Shown here: piece by piece, positions 38,067-53,420 of the stretch
Numbering within the stretch: the stretch's first letter is position 1
How the letters are laid out: each line of letters begins with the position of its first letter
Origin: Hydra vulgaris
Taxonomy: Eukaryota > Cnidaria > Hydrozoa > Anthoathecata > Hydridae
DNA length: 64,000 bases
Reading direction: 5' to 3'
Assembly (NCBI RefSeq): GCF_038396675.1
Contig: NC_088921.1
Location: 37,410,001 to 37,474,000, forward strand
Translations under genes and position numbers: made by a program
Notes under the pieces: generated by a model
The model's database searches: none
Seen by the model: only the letters and a program-made list of their open reading frames with translations
Told to the model about the DNA's origin: nothing

Positions 38067-41000
38067 ATGATAAATGAAAGTATTTATGATTGGTATTTGG
38101 CTTTAAAAGATACATCTTATGATGCAATATATTGTAGATATTGTGTGGATTTTAAAGTTGAACTGTTCTGCTGCAAGAAAGTTTTAGCCAAAAAGATAAA
38201 TAGATTAGTTGACACCATCAGAAAATTAAAGAAACAACGAAAAAATAAAAAATTAGCATTGTTATTAGGTAAAGCGTTTTTTCCACCTGTGGCAAATTTT
38301 TCTGATAATACAGTAAATGCATCCGAAATTCTTAAAGAAACAATACTGATAAGCGAAAACAAAATGCTTAAAAAAGAAAATAAAATTTTAAAAAGGAAAA
38401 TGGAATCTATGATGGATTTACAAATGGATTATTTTACACATCTAAAAGATTTTGAAGATATGTCAAACAATCTAAAAATACTTATTTCAAAAAACTCTCT
38501 AATAGAAGCTGAATTAAACTTTATTAAAAAGTGTTATTGTGAAAAAGAAGAAAAGCTTAATAATATCGAAAACAAATTAGAGCTATTAAAGTCAAAAAAA
38601 GAATCATTTAATGTTAGAAATTTGAATAAAAAAATAAAATATCGTGATACTCAGCTGGAAATAAAAAAGAATTAAATAAATTCGTTAAAAATTGAAGAAA
38701 AAAAAATAATATTGCAATTAAAAAATAAAATAACAGATATTAATTCAATTCTTGAAAACTCAGACATAAACATTTCTGAATTTAAAAACGAAAAAATAAA
38801 GCTGCAAAAAAAAGTGAGTAATTTAAAAGTTATTTTGCAAAATAAAACCAACTATATTAATGACAACAATATGAAAGATGTTATAAGTTTAGAGAAGGAA
38901 GTTGTTTCGTTATATAGTAAGACAAACATTTTAAAAGAGGAGAATCTAGAACTTCAAAAATTGGTTTCTTTGCTGGATGATGACGAAGTAATAACATTTG
39001 AAGATGGCAGATACAGTGATGACATTCGAGAAACAATAATGAAACTTCTTTCAATGAACGTGAGTATGAATAGTGTCAACGAAGTCATAAAAGTAGTTTT
39101 AAACAAACTAGCCAAAAAGAACATATCTAGACTGCCATCAGCCGCTGTAAAATGTAGGTTAATGCAGGAAGCTTCAATTTTAGGTCAATTTCAAGTTGCG
39201 GAAGCAATGCTTGAAAATAATTTGATAAATAAAAACTCTAATATAGGCAATTGTTTGCATGGTGATGGTACTCAGAAATACCATAATCATTATCAAAACT
39301 TTCAAATTACTACAACTAGTGGGAAAACTTTATCTTTTGGTCTGTCAGAAGTGGTTGGCAAAGATGCAGCAACTGTTTTGCAAAACTTTACTAATATAGT
39401 AGATGACATTTGTGACGTTGTTAGCAACTCAGCTACTGAAAAAGAAATTAATTTTGCTAAACTAATAACATCAATAAAATCAACAATGTCTGATCTTTCT
39501 TCAGTTAATCCTCTTTTTAACTCACAGTTAAAAACATTAAGGGAAAAACTTTTGCCTATTGCAATTAGTAACTAGGATTTTCTTTCCTCAAACGTCAAAG
39601 ACAATATGAAGGACATGAGTAATTTTTTCTGTAAACTTCATTTGCTTGCTAATTTTGCTTCTGAAACTGATAAAGTTTTAAATTCTTTTGAAAAAATTCT
39701 GCTTCAAAATGATTTTGAAACTGTTTTTGCTTTTAGTGGTAAAGAATGTGGTGCTGTACGGTTAGTTCGTACTACATGTAAGGCATTTCATTCAAGGGGT
39801 AGTGAGGAAGCTGGTGTTGCATCATGGTTTAATTCTTTTCTTTCCTCTGGTAACGATAAATCTTATTTTGTTCCATTTATTGGAAATCGATTTAATATTT
39901 TGTATTACAATGCAGCTGCCCCTTACTATCATAAGGATTCTATAACAGAATTTCTTAATGCTTGGCCTAACCCTAATAATTTATTAAAAGCAATTAAGGA
40001 AGATATCACAAATCTTGTATTGATTGCTGAAGTCCGTGCATTAGGTATTATTGACAAACTACTTACTGGTCCAATGTGGAGAATTATCGAATCACTTGAT
40101 AGTATATTATTTTTAAACCCCTACCTACTTCGCTTGAAAGTTAGACTTTCATCTCTTTGTATCGATGCATCATCTTTATTGTTTGCTAATGGAAAAATTT
40201 TTGAGGATACCAATCTTCTTCATCAAGATGTGGTTTACACCAAGCTGTTTGAATGCACTCAAAATGATGAGTTTGATTCTTTAACTGTTCAATCACTTGA
40301 AATTATTCCACTCAACTCTTGTTATTTTGGAACGTCAGTGTGCTGATCAATTACCAGGTGGTAAATATTGGAATCCATCTAATTCTGTTTCTGAAGCTGC
40401 TTCTAATGTCCCTGTCACTAATAAAGCATCAGAAAGCGACTTTGCCATTTTGGATTTAATGGTTCGCACAAAACCCAATGCAAATGTTCAAACTATCCAG
40501 GCTTTGACAATGTGGTCTCAGAACCAAACATTAGAATGGCTTAATAGTAAATCAGATGAAGAAAGAAAACAATTGCTTGAATATTCAAGAACTAAAGTAA
40601 CATTAATGAAAAGCAAATATGATGAAAGAAAAGAAGCTCTTAAAAAAGATAAAGCTATGCACCATCTAGCAAAGCAAGAAGAAAAAAATCGAGAAGAAAT
40701 TAAACTACAACATAAAAAGGTTGCAGCTTGTAATGATTTGATAAATTTAAATGTAAGGGCATGGATATCATTAGAGGAAGCAGAGAAAACAGTTTCTAAT
40801 ATAGAAGAGCCATTGAAATCAAAAGTACTCCTTGCTCAACTTAATTTTTATCGCATAATCTTATGTGTTGAATGTGACAAAAAACATTTTTGTAAAACAA
40901 AAGTAGAAGGAAGCAAAAGAATAAACTTGTCTTCAGAGGAATTATATCAAAATCTTCTTATTGTTATTCAAGCAAATTTAACACCAAACAAACAATCTTT

Positions 41001-41370
41001 AAGTAATAATATAAGTAATAATTTAAAGCCTCGTACAATACGTGATGCAGCTGTTGAAAACAAAAAAAAAGAATTAATGGAAAAAATTCAGGATGCAAGA
41101 CTAAACAAACTAATAGAGCAACAAAAAAAGCACTCCTTATCAAAATTTATTAACAATCCATCTGATTTTGTAGGTTTTTCTATACAACATCGTGTTAGAG
41201 AAGAAGATGCTCTTAAAGTATCTTGGGAAGGTGCGCAAGTGGTTCAAATTGATCAATTAAACGGTAGAAGAACTACATACCTTGTTAAGCATGATAACGA
41301 ACCTGAAGAAGTATGGTCATTTCCTTTATTGATTGATTTTGAAAAAGGTGATCTTATTCTTTGTAGCTAG
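38067..41370 (+). pseudogene. Large unclassified RNase-H-like (transposase-type) gene, nearly open
   Basis: About 1,090 codons with only two stops (TAA 38673, TAG 39573) and one frameshift near 40320. Order of parts: a Cys-containing N-terminus (YDAIYCRYCVDFK); a Lys/Glu-rich coiled coil to about residue 320; GNCLHGDGTQKYHNHYQNF, then TTSGKTLSFGLSEVVGKDAA (a strand-turn-strand with a candidate D1). TMSDLSSVNPLFNSQLKTLR gives a candidate D2, FFCKLHLLANFA is a C-x-LH motif like hAT, and GIIDKLLTGPMWRIIES a candidate acidic residue. QLPGGKYWNPS and a Lys-rich helix follow. The end, SWEGAQVVQIDQLNGRRTTY and YLVKHDNEPEEVWSFPLL, resembles a Tudor/chromo-like barrel. I recall many cnidarian paralogues but no named superfamily. 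Confidence 0.55.
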
Positions 41371-44271
41371 GGTTGCGAGGTAATTTTATTTAATGTAAAT
41401 TTAGAATTATGTTACAGTATATATTAATCTTATTTCTTTTATTGTTATGTTCCAATAGTTTGTTTTTACTGCATTTGAGTTCAGTGGTTTTTATCTTTAC
41501 AAATAGTATGTATCATATCTGATATGTTTATCTGTACTAATTTTGTTTATTTGTTGTTGTTTATTTGCAGCTTAACTGCACATTTTTATTATTAAAAAAA
41601 AAAAAAAAAAAGCTTATGCAAAAATACTATTACTTTTACATTAACTGCCTATCAAGTAAAGGAAAGAATCCAGAAATGGAGGGCTAACCTTAGGCAACAT
41701 GACAGCTCACGGATGGAGTGCAAAGTCCTATGGCTTACCTTCTCGTTGGTGCACTTCGTTAAGTAAGTTAGACAGTTTTGTCTAATTTATGAACGGAATA
41801 GCCAAGGCAAATTATGTATAAAATTGTTTGTTAACAATACACACACAGCCTACTCTGAAGTTTGAATTGAAATTCGATAATTAAAATATTTTTTCTGAGT
41901 TCAAATAATTTGCAACATATAGTCAAATTTGGGTACATTAATAGTACGATAATTTATTTCAAAGACAAAACGATTTAAAACATCTATTAAAAAGTTTAAG
42001 ACAAATAGATAGATAAGATAATCCGTATAAGTATTTCCATGTGTCTGTTAATCTATGTAATCTCAATTTCTTAATACAAGAGGGGGCTAATAAAAGTGGA
42101 TGGGGGGTTTAGTCAAGATTTAATGAACCGGGGAGGGGAGGGTCAGAATTTACACTGAAAGTTTTATTACTTATCAGTAACTAGTATGTATTTTTTGATT
42201 TTTAAAGCTGATTTTCACTGATTTTTTTTTAGTTTTTAGATATAATTTTTTTGTTAAAACAAGTAAAAATTAATAAACGGGAGGGGGTCTTAATAAGCTT
42301 AGTGTGGGTGGCAAAGTTTCCCAAAAATAATAAACGCCCCCCCCCTCTTGAGTTAAGGACTTGAGAGTACACAATCAAATAAAGCCAAACACAATGAAAT
42401 AAAACAATTCAACGAGTTTTTCATTCATTGTTTTCAAAATTTTTAAAAAGTTAAAAACCCTAACCCCATTAAAAAATATAACATTTTTTATATTATGTTA
42501 GGTGCTGAAAACAATAAATTAGTCGAATCAGTAGACTATAAGTGGTTAAATCTTTTTTTGAATCTATAACAATACTGAAATTATTAACAAGTCTTTGACT
42601 AATTTCTTTTTTTGTTTGTGTAAAAATAAATTTTAGATTTATTTTTATTTTGTACGTATTTTGACGTTTTCGGCGTGTTTTATTTTGGTCCACGTTGTTC
42701 AATTGATAATTTATTAAAGAAAAATAAAATTAATTTAAGTTAATATTTATCATCAAAGTTTTGTTACGCTCAACGTATTATAAATTAAAACATTTGAAAA
42801 TTTATTTTGTGTCAAAAAGGTTTAAAACATATTCAAGCATATTATACAGTTATTTGACTACTTCATGGTACGTCTGCGTTAACCCCCCAAAAAATTCTAC
42901 TTATGAATTGTTCAAATAATTTAGATTTACAATTTATTTTCTAATAAAATTTTATTATAAGTTAGTTTACGCAACTTTTTACGCAAAAAAAAAAAAGATA
43001 AAAAAGTTTTTTTTTTCGGTGCCAAAAATTGAACGAGATACTTTAAGAAAATATTTCATAAAAAGTCTATGAATTGAAAATATTAAAACACGTATATCTT
43101 TGGAACTAAATAAGCTACAGAGGTGGTTGAAACCATTTTGAAAAGGAAATATATTAAGGAATATAATGCATTTAATATATTAAATATTTACATTTGCTAT
43201 AAATATTGCCTAAACTCCCTACGAGATGTCAAATACTGGAGATATCGAGAGTTGACTGTATATTAATACACGGTTTTCGAAACTCAACTTTTGTTATGCA
43301 AAATATATACACAAGAATATACAGAACAAAAAAATTCGAGTAAACAAACCAATTATTGCTTTAAAACCCATGCAAAACATCTAATTAAAATGAGTAATAA
43401 TAACGATTTTAGTTCTCCAAACACAATCTATTGATGACTTGAAAATATTTTGTATAATAATTTTAAAGTCTTTTCTACAAGTACGTAAAAAATCTACATT
43501 TGCATTAAATTGAAGATAATTTGGATAGAATTTAACAAGGAAGTTCACGCCTCATTACCCACCAGTTCATCAGTAAAGAATGAAGTTTGAACTACCTGGT
43601 TAAGTGTTGTTCCTCAGTGCTCTGTGGTAAGACCGTTAAAACTTCTGGAATGACCTAAATAAATAAAATAAGCAACAACTTTACAAATTATTGCAATAAT
43701 GCCTAGTCAGAGCTGCCATCAAATATGCTAGGATATTCTATCCGATTCAGGATATTTATTTCCTGAGTAAAAATTAAGAGATATGTAGTCAGCAAGAAGA
43801 AGACAGCAACTTAAGACATAAGTATACAGCTTTGCTTTCCGGCCTTTAATAGCCTCACCAGCCTGTTAATTAAACCCAGGATATTATTATTTCACTCCAC
43901 CCCCTCAGCCTACTAAAGATTTATAAGTAGATAAAAAAACCTTTCTTGTTATTTTATATAGTAAACCATATAGTGAATTTGAACTCGTTATAAAGAAAAC
44001 TAACTACTAACAAAGGATTAGGAGCAACAGGATATAAAAAGATTCTATTAAATTAAGCGTCAACCAAAACTGTAACAAAAATAATGGCAGCGTTATTGTT
44101 TTGTTGTAATATATAAAACTACTTATTGTTTTATTAAGCAAATATACAATTAAAATATGCTTGAATAATACTTTTCAACTTAATCTCTAACTATATATAT
44201 CGTTGCTGAAAAACAAAATTATAAGTACAAGTTATGAATAAAAAAATCATAAGTACAAGTTTTGATTTTAG

Positions 44272-44274
<3 letters not shown>
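41371..44274. other. Unassigned non-coding region
   Basis: Contains G-rich and C-rich tracts near 42100 and 42340, the right end of the Tigger element at 43258, and a slightly GC-richer stretch at 43550-43920 of repeat-like character (two GGATATT-containing segments). No ORF with recognisable motifs. Confidence 0.4.

Positions 44275-44363
<89 letters not shown>
44275..44363. repeat. (AT)n microsatellite
   Basis: Pure AT array; it truncates the small minus-strand ORF next to it. Confidence 0.95.
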
Positions 44364-44367
<4 letters not shown>

Positions 44368-44373
44368 TTTTGT

Positions 44374-44880
44374 AATTTGTCAGTATAAGTTTTTTTCAGG
44401 TTACTTATAAAAAAAATTGATTTTTGAGCTTGAGGCAACTCATTAAGATTAGAAAGTAGAATAATATAATTTTCATTTTCATCTACTATTTCTACTACTA
44501 CTGGTACTGGTTCAATCAAAAAGTCAATGTGTTTTGGACCTAAGTTGACACTAAGTAATAAAGAATTAGAACATGGCAGTTTAACAAAAAAATTGTCTTA
44601 ATTTTGATCAACAAAATTTGGTTTTACAGTTATCAGTGGAGTTTACGTTTGAGTCAGTATTTACTGTACTATTTCTATTTAGCAAACTCGTGCATCTTTC
44701 TTTAGACAGAAAAAAATCAGTTGTTTCAGGAGCGCTATTTAGGGGGTTAACAAGTTTAATCCAAATTTCGCGTTGAGAAGGAAAATTTTTATAATTTGAA
44801 AAAGAAATACCTGAAAAAGTGATGCACAATTACATCCAATTTCTTCTTTTTTACATTTACGTTCTTTGCTTATTTTATAT
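44374..44880 (-). pseudogene. Possible THAP-like zinc-finger fragment
   Basis: From 44880: RKCKKEEIGCNCASLFQ, then in the next frame GISFSNYKNFPSQREIWIKL, VNPLNSAPETTDFFLSKERC, and further on IVDENENYIILLSNLNELPQ. The spacing G-C-N ... F-x-FP-x-R-x2-W-x3-V-N ... S resembles a THAP domain, a DNA-binding domain common in transposons. The Cys/His ligands are not all present and frames change, so this is a weak call. An unrelated AT-biased reading is possible. Confidence 0.3.
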
Positions 44881-45572
44881 TTTCATTTCAAAAGTTTATA
44901 ACTTCCATTTGACCAACTTTTTACGACACGATGATATGCCAGTGCAACAATAACTACTTATTAAAATAAAGCAAGAATGATCTTTTATTTGAAAAATAAC
45001 TTGACTTCTTCACAGAATTTACCGTTTTTAATGTTTTACTCGAAATTTTTTTGTTACAACTTTCGAGAAAATCGAAAACCATGTATTGATATAGGAGTTA
45101 TTTTAAAAAGATGTTTTCAACAATGACTTTTAACAATGTAAAATTATCACAAATGTGTATGCAATGCGGGACGAGAATATAAATACAATGCGGAATGCGA
45201 GTACCGGTATAATTGACGTATTATGCAGTTAATGGAATTTTACGTAGGGGAGAAATACTCTCGACGTAAATAATAACCTGTATTTCAACCCGCATGAAAC
45301 TTGTCACCATACCTCCGTACATGAGAGTGAATTGTTGAGGTTTTAAGTTTAAAAAATTAAAGTAGAAATCTGTGACAAGCTTGGTATATTATTTGTTAAA
45401 TTATTTTCTGTTATTGACGCAGTAAAAAAGAATATATTTTGAAGGTAGGTTTTTGGTCTTTTAATCGTAATGCAACATTAATAACGGAAGTAAGTCTCTA
45501 CTTTTAAAACAAATTATTAAAAGTTTTTTTATATGAGAGGAAGTCTCCCCTTTTGAAAGATAAATCATAATA
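44881..45572. other. Unassigned region with a GAGGAAGTCTCCCC repeat
   Basis: The last 100 bp (GAGAGGAAGTCTCCCCTTTTG near 45536-45556) matches the repeat resuming after the pogo element around 53150-53200, supporting insertion of pogo into that repeat. TAAAATTATCACAAATGTGTATG near 45140 resembles 63491. Confidence 0.45.
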
Positions 45573-46255
45573 GGGTAGATTAGGGTATTATGAGCACCTT
45601 AAGTGAAAATAGGAATATTTTTCAAAATAACTATGATGTGACCAATGTTTTAGCGAACAAACAATATTAAGGGATCACTACTCATGATCTACTTTGATTT
45701 TTCGGCACGCGAAATATTTTTTTCAGAAATACAGAGGTTTTAAAAAGACAGAAAAAGTGCTCATATTACCCAGACCACTGGGTAATATGAGCACTTTAAA
45801 ATATTTGATAAAAAATATCTAATACCCAAAGACAAACAAAGCGAAACAATGCAATTAAGCATTTAAGTAGCGGAGTATTTAAATGGAGGATAAGAAAGAT
45901 AAAAAAAAACCGTTTTCTAATATCTTTTTCCATGACACAAAATGTTTGTCATAATAAGAATGTATTATAACAATGACTACATTGGTTCCATGGCACTTCA
46001 GACTCATTGTACAAAATTTCACATATCATACAAAATGTTTGATGGATTCTGCTATTTTTTCTTTCTTTTTTTGTTTCATTAGTTGAAAAATCCTAAAATA
46101 AAAGCTAGGTTATAAATTAAAATACTTAAAATTTATTTAACAGCAATTTTAAGATATTATTGAAATAATATTATATATATACTTTTCAATTGTTTTCTTT
46201 ATTATGTATTATAAGCAATATTTAAAAAGTATTTTTCTTCAGAAAAAATAAAGTG

Positions 46256-47938
46256 TTATCTTTGAATTAACTGTTTAAAAAGTAAAGGTACATCTTTATA
46301 AATTGAATGTGTGTATAGGCTACTTACAATGTTCTCTAGCATTTCATCTTGTGGTTTAATAATCTTAATTGGAACCTTACTGGCAACATTTAAATTGATT
46401 TTCCTTTTTCTGTGTGTATATTCTATCTTTGCTGAGGTTTTTGTATTCAACATCTTTTTTGTTTTAGAATTTTCAATAACACACCTATATGGTGAACTGG
46501 TAACTATAGCAGCATGTTGAACAGATCTTCGTTTTCTTGATGTTTTATTAAGAGATACAGACTCATCAGGCAGTTGGGCAAATGTTTTAGTGACAGAACT
46601 ACTGCATTGTTTTGAATTAGAATGCGTTCTGGTTTGGTTGGTCTGGTCGATTGTTCCTTTTTCCTGTGAATCACTGAGTGTGATGTTAGAGGTGTTCTGT
46701 TCTTGATTTGTCACTGCAGCTGCTATGAAATCTTCATCTGTGAAAATGAGGCGATTAAAAGGATGAATTCATAATTTACGAAATCCGCTCTCAGCTTTAC
46801 TCACTGACGCAGCGTCACCATAAGCAGTGCTAAACAGATTTCCGAATTCAGCCTCTGTTACTGGTCTACCAGGGTGTTGGCGATGCCATGACTGCACAAC
46901 TGAATTGTATCGTGAGCTTAAGGATTTAAAAAAAGAAATATCTAGTGGCTGCATTTTATGGGTACAATGACTTGGAAGGCTAATATAATCACATTGCTTC
47001 TGCGAGCTTTTAATATCACTTTTATTTTCTTTACATGACAGCTATGACCGTCTAATATAAGTAAAGTTGGTGTATTTCAGTTTGATGGTTGAGTAAATTG
47101 TAAGAAGTTGTCAAACCAAATATCAAACAGTTCTTCATTTATCCAAACATTTTTTGTTGCAACACCAAGTGCTCCTTGGGTTGCTTGATCCATAAAAGAT
47201 GGCTTCATAAGTACACGAGGAAAAATAATCATAGGAGCCACATATGCTCCAACAGCACTCACACAGCATAACACTGTAATGGTTTTGCCTTTTTCTAAAC
47301 TTGTTATTGCTCCGACTGATCTCTTTCCTTTTAGCGCAACAATTTTACCAGGAGTATGACAAACTAAAAAGCCACTTTCATCAGCATTAAAGATGCGGCT
47401 TGGTTGGATTACAATTTTTCCATACTGATTAAATATAATTGACTCTAAGGCATCAAAAAAAACGATCAACTTTCTCCTTGTTAAATCCGGATGCACGTGC
47501 CATGGAAGTTGGTTCTGGTTTTCTTAAAGATAAGTTTGAGTTTGAGTTTAAAAATGAACGTATCCATTCTTCTCCTGCACATTGACTTATTTTGTTAAAT
47601 TTATGTGGGATGCAATTAACTTCAAAAAAACGATATGCTAGACGCCTTATGTCTATCTTTGTTAACCCAAATAATCTTTTTTCCATTTCAATAATAATGC
47701 TAACTAATTCAGTTTATTGAACTTTGCTTAGTGTTCTAGGTCTACCAAGAACTTTGTTTAAATCACAAACAATTTGAACTTTATTTATATAACGTCTCAA
47801 TGTCTGTCTTGGTATGCCAAATAATTTTGACGGATTCTTTTGACTTTTTCCATGTCTTAATACAACATCAACTGCTTTTTTCAAATTTTTAAAACACCAT
47901 TTAGCCCTTTGAATTTTTATTTTACTATCCCTTAGCAT
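46256..47938 (-). pseudogene. pogo/jerky-like DDE transposase
   Basis: From 47938: VDVVLRHGKSQKNPSKLFGI, then PRQTLRRYINK, a Psq/CENPB-type helix-turn-helix. A second DNA-binding stretch follows (EEWIRSFLNSNSNLSLRKPE). The catalytic core has D1 in RIFNADESGFLV (about 47390), D2 in LLILDGHSCHV (about 47050), and THKMQPLDISFFKSL, where the third acidic residue is D. The C-terminal part reads FGNLFSTAYGDAASVSKAES and HPFNRLIFTDEDF, then a Ser/Lys-rich tail to 46256. At least two frameshifts and a stop at about 46770 (Gly expected) inactivate it. Confidence 0.82.
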
Positions 47939-47980
47939 CTAAGAGAAAGCAATAAATGCTGATAACAATAACAATAATAA

Positions 47981-48209
<229 letters not shown>

Positions 48210-48426
48210 GTAAATTATGTTAGTGTATTTTACAAATAGAATGCTCAATGTTCTTAAAGAACAGAGCAATAATAAATTAGTAAAAAACACTTATCTAACT
48301 TTGATCTTCTACTTGAAGTTTCACCATTACTGGATCATCAGGAAGAGTTCCTCTTAATCTTCCTGATGATCCTACAATGGTGAAACTTCAAGTAGAAGAT
48401 CAAAGTTAGATAAGTGTTTTTTACTA

Positions 48427-48431
<5 letters not shown>
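48210..48431. mobile_element. Second copy of the palindromic MITE
   Basis: It has the same unique flank (TTAGTGTATTTTACAAATAG) and fold-back arms as 20843-21056. Arms run from about 48273 and from 48359 to 48430. The arms agree better here than in the first copy, apart from an 11-base loop. It is bordered by (AT)n on both sides. Confidence 0.8.

Positions 48432-48461
<30 letters not shown>
48432..48461. repeat. Short (AT)n tract
   Basis: AT tract between the MITE and Tc1 element C, supplying the TA target. Confidence 0.9.
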
Positions 48462-50371
<1,910 letters not shown>

Positions 50372-52043
50372 CTAATTTAGAACAAAAGTTGATCAAAAGC
50401 TAAAAAATACTAGTAAAACAATTAAACATATTATTTTTTATGTAGTTTATTATGTTGTTAACAAATTTTAAAACCTTTGAACCATACTAAAATTCACAAA
50501 AAAGTTTTATAAAACATTTTCCCTAACAAACTACATTTTTCTTTGGACAAAACAAGGTGGACATTCAAAAAATCGATTGAAAATTCAAAACATTTCAAAA
50601 ATTAGGTTTTTATTTTCCAAACAACTTCAAAAATTAATTTAATATTTGGTATGACTTTCTTTACTTTTAATTACTGCTTTCATTCTTTGAGGCATAAACT
50701 CAATTAATGAGTCAACAATTCTCATATCAATCTCTTGCCAGGCCTTCTAAATTTGTTCAAATAATTCTTCACTGGTCTTCACATTTGCACGCTCAATCTT
50801 ATTGTCAAATGTTTCCTAGAAATTTTCTATGGGATTTAAGTCAGGGCTTTGTGCAGGCCACTCCATTATGGTGATGCTCTTGTCCTTGAACCATTGTTTT
50901 ACAATTTTTGACTTATGTTTGGATCATTGTCCTGTTAAAAAAATCCATTTTAGGGGCATTTCCTATTCAGCATGTGGTAACATTACATCTTCCATTATAT
51001 CTTTGTAAACAAAAAGGTCCCTAATTCTATTAATTTTATGAATAGAACCAGTTCCTAGTGCTGAGAAACATCCCCAAACCATAGCAGACATTCCATGCCT
51101 AACACTCTTATTGGTATATTTAGTATTGAATCTGGTGTTCTTTTGTCTTTAGACTCGCTTTTTGACGTCGCTTCCAAAAAGGTTTTACTTTGATTCATAA
51201 CTAAAAAGTATGTTTTTCCACTGGTCTACAGTCCAATTTTGGTGTGCGTTGGCAAACGCAAGTCTTAGCTTTCTATTTTTAAAAGAAGTTAGTGGTTTCT
51301 TGTCAGGCATTCAAGAACAACTTTGCTTCATTAGCTCATCGTCGCACAGTGCGATTAGAGATTTGTAGTTCAAATTTTTCGGTTATTTTTGTGGATGACA
51401 AAAATAGATTTTTTTTAAGCTTTTTAACAATTATTCGATCTAGTCTTTGTGATGTTTTTCTCGGACGTCCGCCCCGATGGTTTATTTTATAGCAGTCACG
51501 AAATCCAAATAATTTGACAGTTTTGCTTACAGTCGATTTAGCTATATTATTTTTTCTATAAATTTCAGCTGGACGTTTTTAAAATCCATTATATAATATT
51601 TTCACGTAAAACACTTCCTAATTTGTCGTAAGCCATTTTAAGTTGCAATATGCGCCATATATCACGAGATAAATTTATTTTTAATTAAATTGAAAAATAA
51701 TAGGTCAGACGTTCCAAAATCTATTTTATTATTTTAGAGTAATGTTATGATAAAAGTGAAAACAAAAGAATACGGTAAATTGAATAAAGACAATGAAATC
51801 TTATAAAAAAGTATCGTTTTGATTTGTCCACCTTGTTTTGTCCAAGGAAAAATTTAGTTTGTTGAGAAAAATGTGTTATAAATTTTTTTTTTGATTCTTA
51901 GTATAATTCAAACGTTTTAAATTTTATTAAGAACATAATAAACTATTTAAAATTTAATATGTACAATTGTTTTACTAGTTTATTTTAGTTTTTGATCAAC
52001 TTTTGTTCTAAATTTGAGTTTGTCCACCATGTTTTGTCCGATA

Positions 52044-52047
<4 letters not shown>
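50372..52047 (-). mobile_element. Tc1 element D, left terminus lost, IR/DR ends
   Basis: The right terminus (inverted from 52047) is CAGTATCGGACAAAACATGG, followed by TGGACAAAC. An inner copy GGACAAAACAAGGTGGAC ends near 51842, about 198 bp away, and the matching left inner copy is at 50545. Right-arm sequence GAACAAAAGTTGATCAAAA recurs inverted near 50380, but the outermost ~45 bp at the left are replaced by MITE and AT sequence. A dead transposase lies inside. Confidence 0.75.
50640..51650 (-). pseudogene. Tc1 transposase remnant
   Basis: Minus-strand fragments: GGRPRKTSQRLDRIIVKKLK (GRPR and second helix-turn-helix) near 51470-51410; FNRTMIQT (degraded from an FQQDNDP motif) near 50940; SPDLNPIEN near 50840 before a stop; and a C-terminal SLIESMPQRMKAVIK-SKE-like block at 50690-50640. 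Frame changes and stops are frequent. Similarity is closest to Tc1 element A in motif spelling and in terminal sites. Confidence 0.7.

Positions 52048-52141
<94 letters not shown>
52048..52141. repeat. (AT)n microsatellite
   Basis: AT array at the right end of Tc1 element D, after which pogo-element sequence resumes. Confidence 0.95.
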
Positions 52142-52142
<1 letters not shown>

Positions 52143-52679
52143 ACCAAATTATTTTTAAAATAAAACCCTTCGATTTTTTTGATAAAATAATCAAGCGCGT
52201 GTTTGGACCTAAAGGCGTCAAGTTATCAATTTCATGCTATAACACTGGATTATATGAGCATGCTCAAATTACCTGGAAATAATATGTTTTAATTCGATGG
52301 CATAAAATGTTCAAATCATATAGATTTCACTTGATACTTCAACACATGTTTAGCTATATAATATTTCATAAAAAAATACAAAAAGAACGACTTGAACAAC
52401 AATATTCAACTCCATAGATCATTTTATTTGTATCAAAAATGTTTTAAAAAAAAAATTTTTTAGCTGCCTTTTAAATATAAAGAACCCACTAATAACTTTA
52501 TTCCGCAATAAAATAAACAGAATGATTTATGTAATCAGTATATAAAAGTGATTCAAAAAATGCAAAGCTTTTGGAATTTCAGCGAATGCAAGATAGAAAA
52601 CTTCGAGTATGCTCATATTACCAAGGTGCTCAAATTACCCTAATCTACCCTAAGATTAGTTTTATCAATAAAGTGATTT

Positions 52680-53420
52680 TTTTTTTGAGATGTTTTTGGT
52701 TAGAGTATTTCTCAAATTACAAATTTTTGTATGGGATTAAGCCTTGTTTTTGTCAATTTTTTATTTTTTTGCAGATGTTTTTAGTTAAAGTTTTTCTCCC
52801 CTTTGCAAAATGTTTGTTGTGAGTGTTATTTTTTTTTTTTTGTCACGTTATATTTGAAAGCCAAAATTGCATTTTTTTTTTTTTAATTTTTTAATTTTTG
52901 TAAAGTTTTTTTGTTTGAAAGCCTAAATCCCTTTATTTTATTTTTTTTATTTTAAAAAAAATGTTTTTAAATGAGAGCAAGTCTTCCTCATTTAAAAATA
53001 AAATATTAAGATGAGTTATTTTATTAGTGAAATGAACCTTATTTTGGAGACTTTTTGGGTTGGAGTAATTCTCCCTTTTGCAAAATGTTTGTTGTAGGAG
53101 AAAGTCTTGCATTTCTCAGGTTATATATGAAACAAATTTTTTTTTTTTAATTTCTTATGAGAGGAAGTCTCATATGAAAGAATGAAAGGAAGTCTCCCCT
53201 TTTTAAAAAGAAGAGAACATGAAAGGAAGTATCCTCTTTTTAAAGAAAAGTAATTAATAAGAGTCATTTTACCAAAAAATAATACGTTTTTTGGAGATGT
53301 TATTGGTTCTCCCCTTTACAAAATGTTTGTTGTGAGAATAAGTCTTTATTATTCAAGTTTTATTTAATTGCCTAAATTTCGTTATCTTTATTTATTTTAT
53401 TTTTTTTCAGATAGAAGTAA
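52680..53420. repeat. Diverged tandem repeat (TTCTCCCCTTTGCAAAATGT)
   Basis: TTCTCCC(C/T)TTT(G/A)CAAAATG, followed by TTTGTTGTGAG or TTTGTTGTAGG, occurs near 52793, 53078 and 53310. Each is followed by a poly(T) stretch and a TTATAT or GTTTTATTT segment. GAGAGGAAGTCT copies lie near 53158 and 53192. The pogo element appears to have inserted into this repeat. Confidence 0.6.

Noticed and set aside
38067..41370. Host structural coiled-coil gene (for example a myosin-like or centrosomal protein)
   Set aside because: The coiled coil covers only the first third; the middle has candidate catalytic motifs and there are stops, which fits a decaying mobile gene better.
43550..43920. Possible LINE 3' end
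   Set aside because: Slightly GC-richer and repeat-like, but no reverse-transcriptase motif or poly(A)/target duplication could be shown.
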